Origin: an uncultured Collinsella sp.
GTDB lineage: Bacteria; Actinomycetota; Coriobacteriia; Coriobacteriales; Coriobacteriaceae
Direction of reading: 5' to 3'
Assembly: GCA_900549275.1 (NCBI GenBank)
Contig: URNU01000048.1
Location: 1-8,244, forward strand
Length of the DNA: 8,244 nucleotides
The position numbers and the translations under genes are program-made. Positions within the stretch are counted from its first letter, which is position 1, and the number at the start of each line of letters is the position of its first letter. A model generated the notes under the pieces. That model saw only the letters and a list, made by a program, of their open reading frames with translations, was not told where the DNA came from and did no database searches. This document shows positions 6,484-8,244 of the stretch, piece after piece.

Positions 6484-7134
6484 ATGCGTGACATTCATTG
6501 CCATATCTTGCCGGGTGTAGACGACGGCGCCGCCGATCTCGATGAGAGCTTGGCGATGCTCGAGGCTGCCAAGCGGGCCGGTGTAACCAGAATCGTTTGC
6601 ACTCCTCACTGCCGTGATCCCTATTTTGATTACGACAAGATGTGGGATGCCTTTGAGCTGCTGCGTGATAACGCTGACGGTTTTCCGCTCCAGATGGGCT
6701 TCGAAGTCAACCACCGAAAGCTCGTTGAGCTTGGTATCGATGCCGCGGAGCACTTGCATTTCGATGGGACCAACGAGTTCCTGCTCGAGCTTTCGACGCA
6801 TGCCGATGCGTATGCGTTTAGAGAGTACGAGAACACGATTTACGATTTGCAGTGCCGTGGCTACCAGGTGATCATCGCTCATCCTGAGCGCTATCGTGCG
6901 GTTCAAAAGGATGTAAGCGTGGCGGAGCGCCTGGTCGATATGGGCTGCAAACTGCAGGCTTCGGCGGACTTTATTGCCGGCGGTCGCTTTGGTCGCGAGA
7001 AAAAGCCGGCACAGCGCCTGTTCGATCAGAACCTGTACAGCTTCATCGCGAGCGATGCCCATAACGTGGGTCATTACGACTGCCTGGCGAAGGCTCGCGC
7101 GAAGTTTAGCGTGCGCGGAGCTCATTTTCGCTAA
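6484..7134 (+). CDS. cpsB: CpsB/CapC-type PHP-domain manganese-dependent protein tyrosine phosphatase
   Basis: This 216-residue enzyme should remove phosphate from the CpsD tyrosine tail, completing the phosphorylation cycle. It has the PHP metal ligands in order: His5 and His7 in DIHCHILPGVDDGA, Asp14, His42 in CTPH, Glu74 in GFEV, Glu102 in LLELS, His133 in AHPERY, and Asp191 and His193 in SDAHN. All expected ligands are present, so it should be active with Mn2+ or a similar metal cluster. It is slightly shorter than the roughly 240-255 residues common in this family, mainly at the C-terminus. An AAGG site 7 bases upstream supports the ATG at 6484. The order adaptor, kinase, phosphatase differs from the cpsA-B-C-D order of streptococci. 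A PHP histidinol-phosphatase is the main alternative, but the cpsCD neighbours argue strongly against it. Confidence 0.93.
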   Translation: MRDIHCHILPGVDDGAADLDESLAMLEAAKRAGVTRIVCTPHCRDPYFDYDKMWDAFELLRDNADGFPLQMGFEVNHRKLVELGIDAAEHLHFDGTNEFLLELSTHADAYAFREYENTIYDLQCRGYQVIIAHPERYRAVQKDVSVAERLVDMGCKLQASADFIAGGRFGREKKPAQRLFDQNLYSFIASDAHNVGHYDCLAKARAKFSVRGAHFR

Positions 7135-7161
7135 AATCTGTCCCTAACGTTCGCATTGAAT

Positions 7162-7168
7162 GAAAGGG
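7162..7168 (+). promoter_or_regulatory. Ribosome binding site deciding the acetyltransferase start
   Basis: GAAAGGG lies 5 bases before the ATG at 7174. It makes this start far better than the in-frame TTG at 7156, which precedes the site. Confidence 0.6.
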
Positions 7169-7173
7169 CAGCC

Positions 7174-7674
7174 ATGGATATCCAACTTAAGACGGGATGC
7201 TTTGATGACGCGGCGTTGGTGCGCCGCGTCGTTTTTATGGACGAGCAGGGCTACGAGAGCGAGTTCGACGCTATCGACGAGGACCCGAACTGCATTCATG
7301 TGACGCTCTATGTAGACGGCGAGCTTGCCGGTTGCTCGCGCGTGTTTCCCGAAGAGCTTGAGCGCGTGGCTGACGCAGAGGTCCCGGTGTTGCCGGCATG
7401 CGACATGGACGAAGGCGTTGCGGCGGGGGAGACCTACATTATGGGGCGCGTCGCCGTGCTGCCGGCTATGCGTCGTCGCGGACTGGCGAGTGCGATCGTC
7501 GAGGCCAGTGCTGCGTGTGCACGCGATGCCGGCGCTAAGCTTATTAAGCTGCATGCGCAGGAATACGTGCTGCCGCTCTATGCAAAGGCGGGCTACGCGC
7601 AAATTGCCCCGGTAGATTACGAAGACGAGGGCCAACCCCATGTCTGGATGGCCAAGCGCGTAGATAGCAGATAG
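7174..7674 (+). CDS. GNAT-family N-acetyltransferase, ElaA-like
   Basis: This 166-residue cytoplasmic protein should transfer an acetyl group from acetyl-CoA to an unidentified amine. The N-terminal half contains RRVVFMDEQGYESEFDAIDED and then a strand pair HVTLYVDGELAGCSRVF, the pattern of ElaA/YjcF-type GNATs. The acetyl-CoA binding motif A is MGRVAVLPAMRRRGLASAIVEA, with the pyrophosphate loop RRRGLA. The following LHAQEYVLPLYAKAGYA is the motif B region, with the Tyr often placed near the reaction centre. Length is normal. The gene begins 39 bases after the phosphatase gene with no terminator between, so it may be read through from the cps operon. Nothing in it ties it to polysaccharide work, and the substrate cannot be inferred. 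Confidence 0.85.
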   Translation: MDIQLKTGCFDDAALVRRVVFMDEQGYESEFDAIDEDPNCIHVTLYVDGELAGCSRVFPEELERVADAEVPVLPACDMDEGVAAGETYIMGRVAVLPAMRRRGLASAIVEASAACARDAGAKLIKLHAQEYVLPLYAKAGYAQIAPVDYEDEGQPHVWMAKRVDSR

Positions 7675-7712
7675 GGACGCTCCTTTTCTGCCGGCAGTCG
7701 GGGACACTCCTT
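7674..7712 (+). repeat. Direct repeat flanking a palindrome, possible dispersed repeat element
   Basis: GGGACGCTCCTT (7674-7685) and GGGACACTCCTT (7701-7712) match at 11 of 12 bases, 27 bases apart. Between them is the perfect palindrome CTGCCGGCAG (7688-7697). The first copy begins on the last base of the acetyltransferase stop codon. The GGGGACA-type sequence resembles small intergenic repeats I recall from several gut Gram-positive genomes, but that recollection needs a genome search. Confidence 0.45.
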
Positions 7713-7734
7713 GGCAATTGGCGCATCGGAGCGT

Positions 7735-7792
7735 TTGGACATACAGTTTTTCGATTCCGTATGTATATATGCGCGCTAATGGGTTATAAAAT
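7735..7792 (+). promoter_or_regulatory. Promoter-like AT-rich region upstream of htpG
   Basis: TTGGAC (7735-7740) is followed 19 bases later by TATGTA (7760-7765), and a stronger -10-like TATAAAAT sits at 7785-7792 without an obvious -35 partner. This is the most AT-rich stretch in the spacer. No CIRCE element or HAIR repeat, the usual heat-shock operators, is visible. Exact promoter boundaries are uncertain. Confidence 0.35.
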
Positions 7793-7821
7793 CTAAGTCT
7801 GAACATAGCAGGTCTGCGATG

Positions 7822-7846
7822 CGGCTCGGGCAACCGAGCCGTTTTT
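7822..7846 (+). terminator. Rho-independent terminator or attenuator just before htpG
   Basis: CGGCTCGG (7822-7829) and CCGAGCCG (7834-7841) form a perfect 8-base-pair stem closed by a GCAA tetraloop of the stable GNRA type, followed by five T (7842-7846). It is 148 bases after the acetyltransferase stop but only 30 bases before the htpG ATG. It may end transcription from upstream, or lie inside the htpG leader. Confidence 0.8.
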
Positions 7847-7876
7847 GCGGACGGGGATAGCGCGAAAGGACTGCAC

Positions 7877-8244
7877 ATGCGTCAATTTAAGACCGAGAGC
7901 AAAAAACTGCTCGACCTCATGATCAACTCCATCTACACCAATAAGGAAATCTTCCTGCGCGAGCTTATCTCTAACGCGAGCGACGCCGTCGACAAGCTCA
8001 ACTTTAAGAGCCTGCAGGACTCGAGTGTCAAGCTCGACCAGGGCGACCTGGCTATTCGCGTCTCCTTTGATAAAGACGCCCGCACCATTACCATCTCGGA
8101 TAACGGCATTGGCATGACCGCCGAGGAGCTCGAGCGCAATCTGGGTACCATCGCCCATTCCGGCTCCGAGGAGTTTAAGACCGAGAACGCCGAGCAGCAG
8201 GGTTCGGATGTCGACATCATCGGCCAGTTTGGCGTGGGCTTCTA
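7877..8244 (+). CDS. htpG: Hsp90-family molecular chaperone HtpG, N-terminal part (3' truncated by window edge)
   Basis: The first 122 codons of an ATP-dependent cytoplasmic chaperone are visible; full HtpG proteins are about 610-650 residues, so about one fifth is present. The frame is open to the end of the window. The GHKL ATP-binding fold is recognisable: FKTESKKLLDLMINSIYTNKEIFLRELISNASDA carries the catalytic Glu29 and the Mg-binding Asn33. Asp75 in ISDNGIGM contacts the adenine, and LGTIAHSGSEEF and IIGQFGVGFY form the lid and glycine-rich region. The ATG at 7877 has GAAAGGA (7864-7870) 6 bases upstream. It begins 30 bases after a strong terminator hairpin. Family assignment is certain. 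No heat-shock operator was found, so its regulation is open. Confidence 0.96.
   Translation, partial: MRQFKTESKKLLDLMINSIYTNKEIFLRELISNASDAVDKLNFKSLQDSSVKLDQGDLAIRVSFDKDARTITISDNGIGMTAEELERNLGTIAHSGSEEFKTENAEQQGSDVDIIGQFGVGF

Noticed and set aside
7132..7137. TAAAAT as a promoter -10 for the acetyltransferase gene
   Set aside because: It overlaps the phosphatase stop codon and has no matching -35 at a suitable distance.
7675..7876. CIRCE or HAIR heat-shock operator upstream of htpG
   Set aside because: I looked for TTAGCACTC/GAGTGCTAA and CTTGAGT/ACTCAAG arms and found neither.

Overview
The window looks like a chromosomal stretch from a GC-rich Gram-positive bacterium, most likely a gut actinobacterium of the Coriobacteriia (Collinsella or a close relative). 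That assignment is inferred from codon use, strong GGAGG-type ribosome binding sites, VanS-like and PhoR-like kinases and a Gram-positive split CpsC/CpsD tyrosine-kinase pair; no 16S or other decisive marker is present. Every gene I can support lies on the + strand, and both ends of the window cut through genes.

Region 1 (1-1691) is the end of an OmpR-family response regulator followed by a VanS-type histidine kinase. The kinase has four predicted membrane helices and almost no extracellular domain. Region 2 (1795-4891) is a phosphate module: PstB, the ATPase of the phosphate ABC transporter, then a PhoP-like regulator and a PhoR-like kinase whose genes are only 3 bases apart. Neither pstSCA nor phoU adjoins pstB here. 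PstB and PhoPR probably work together: in known systems the transporter signals phosphate sufficiency to PhoR, and PhoP controls pst.

Region 3 (4892-7134) begins with a 178-base spacer containing a large imperfect hairpin. It then encodes a complete bacterial tyrosine-phosphorylation cycle in the order CpsC (membrane adaptor), CpsD (BY-kinase with a Tyr-rich tail) and CpsB/CapC (PHP-type manganese tyrosine phosphatase). These normally head capsule or exopolysaccharide loci, but no glycosyltransferase, flippase or polymerase gene follows. Region 4 (7174-8244) has an ElaA-like GNAT acetyltransferase, a 202-base spacer and the first third of a gene for the Hsp90 chaperone HtpG. The spacer holds a short direct repeat around a palindrome, promoter-like AT-rich sequence and a very clean rho-independent terminator.

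I did not find an obviously new multi-gene system. The points most worth checking are the terminator lying between the promoter-like sequence and htpG, the tyrosine-kinase/phosphatase set without its polysaccharide genes, the hairpin leader before cpsC, and the unusual placement of pstB between two two-component systems. There are no tRNA or rRNA genes, CRISPR arrays, insertion sequences or phage genes that I can recognise.
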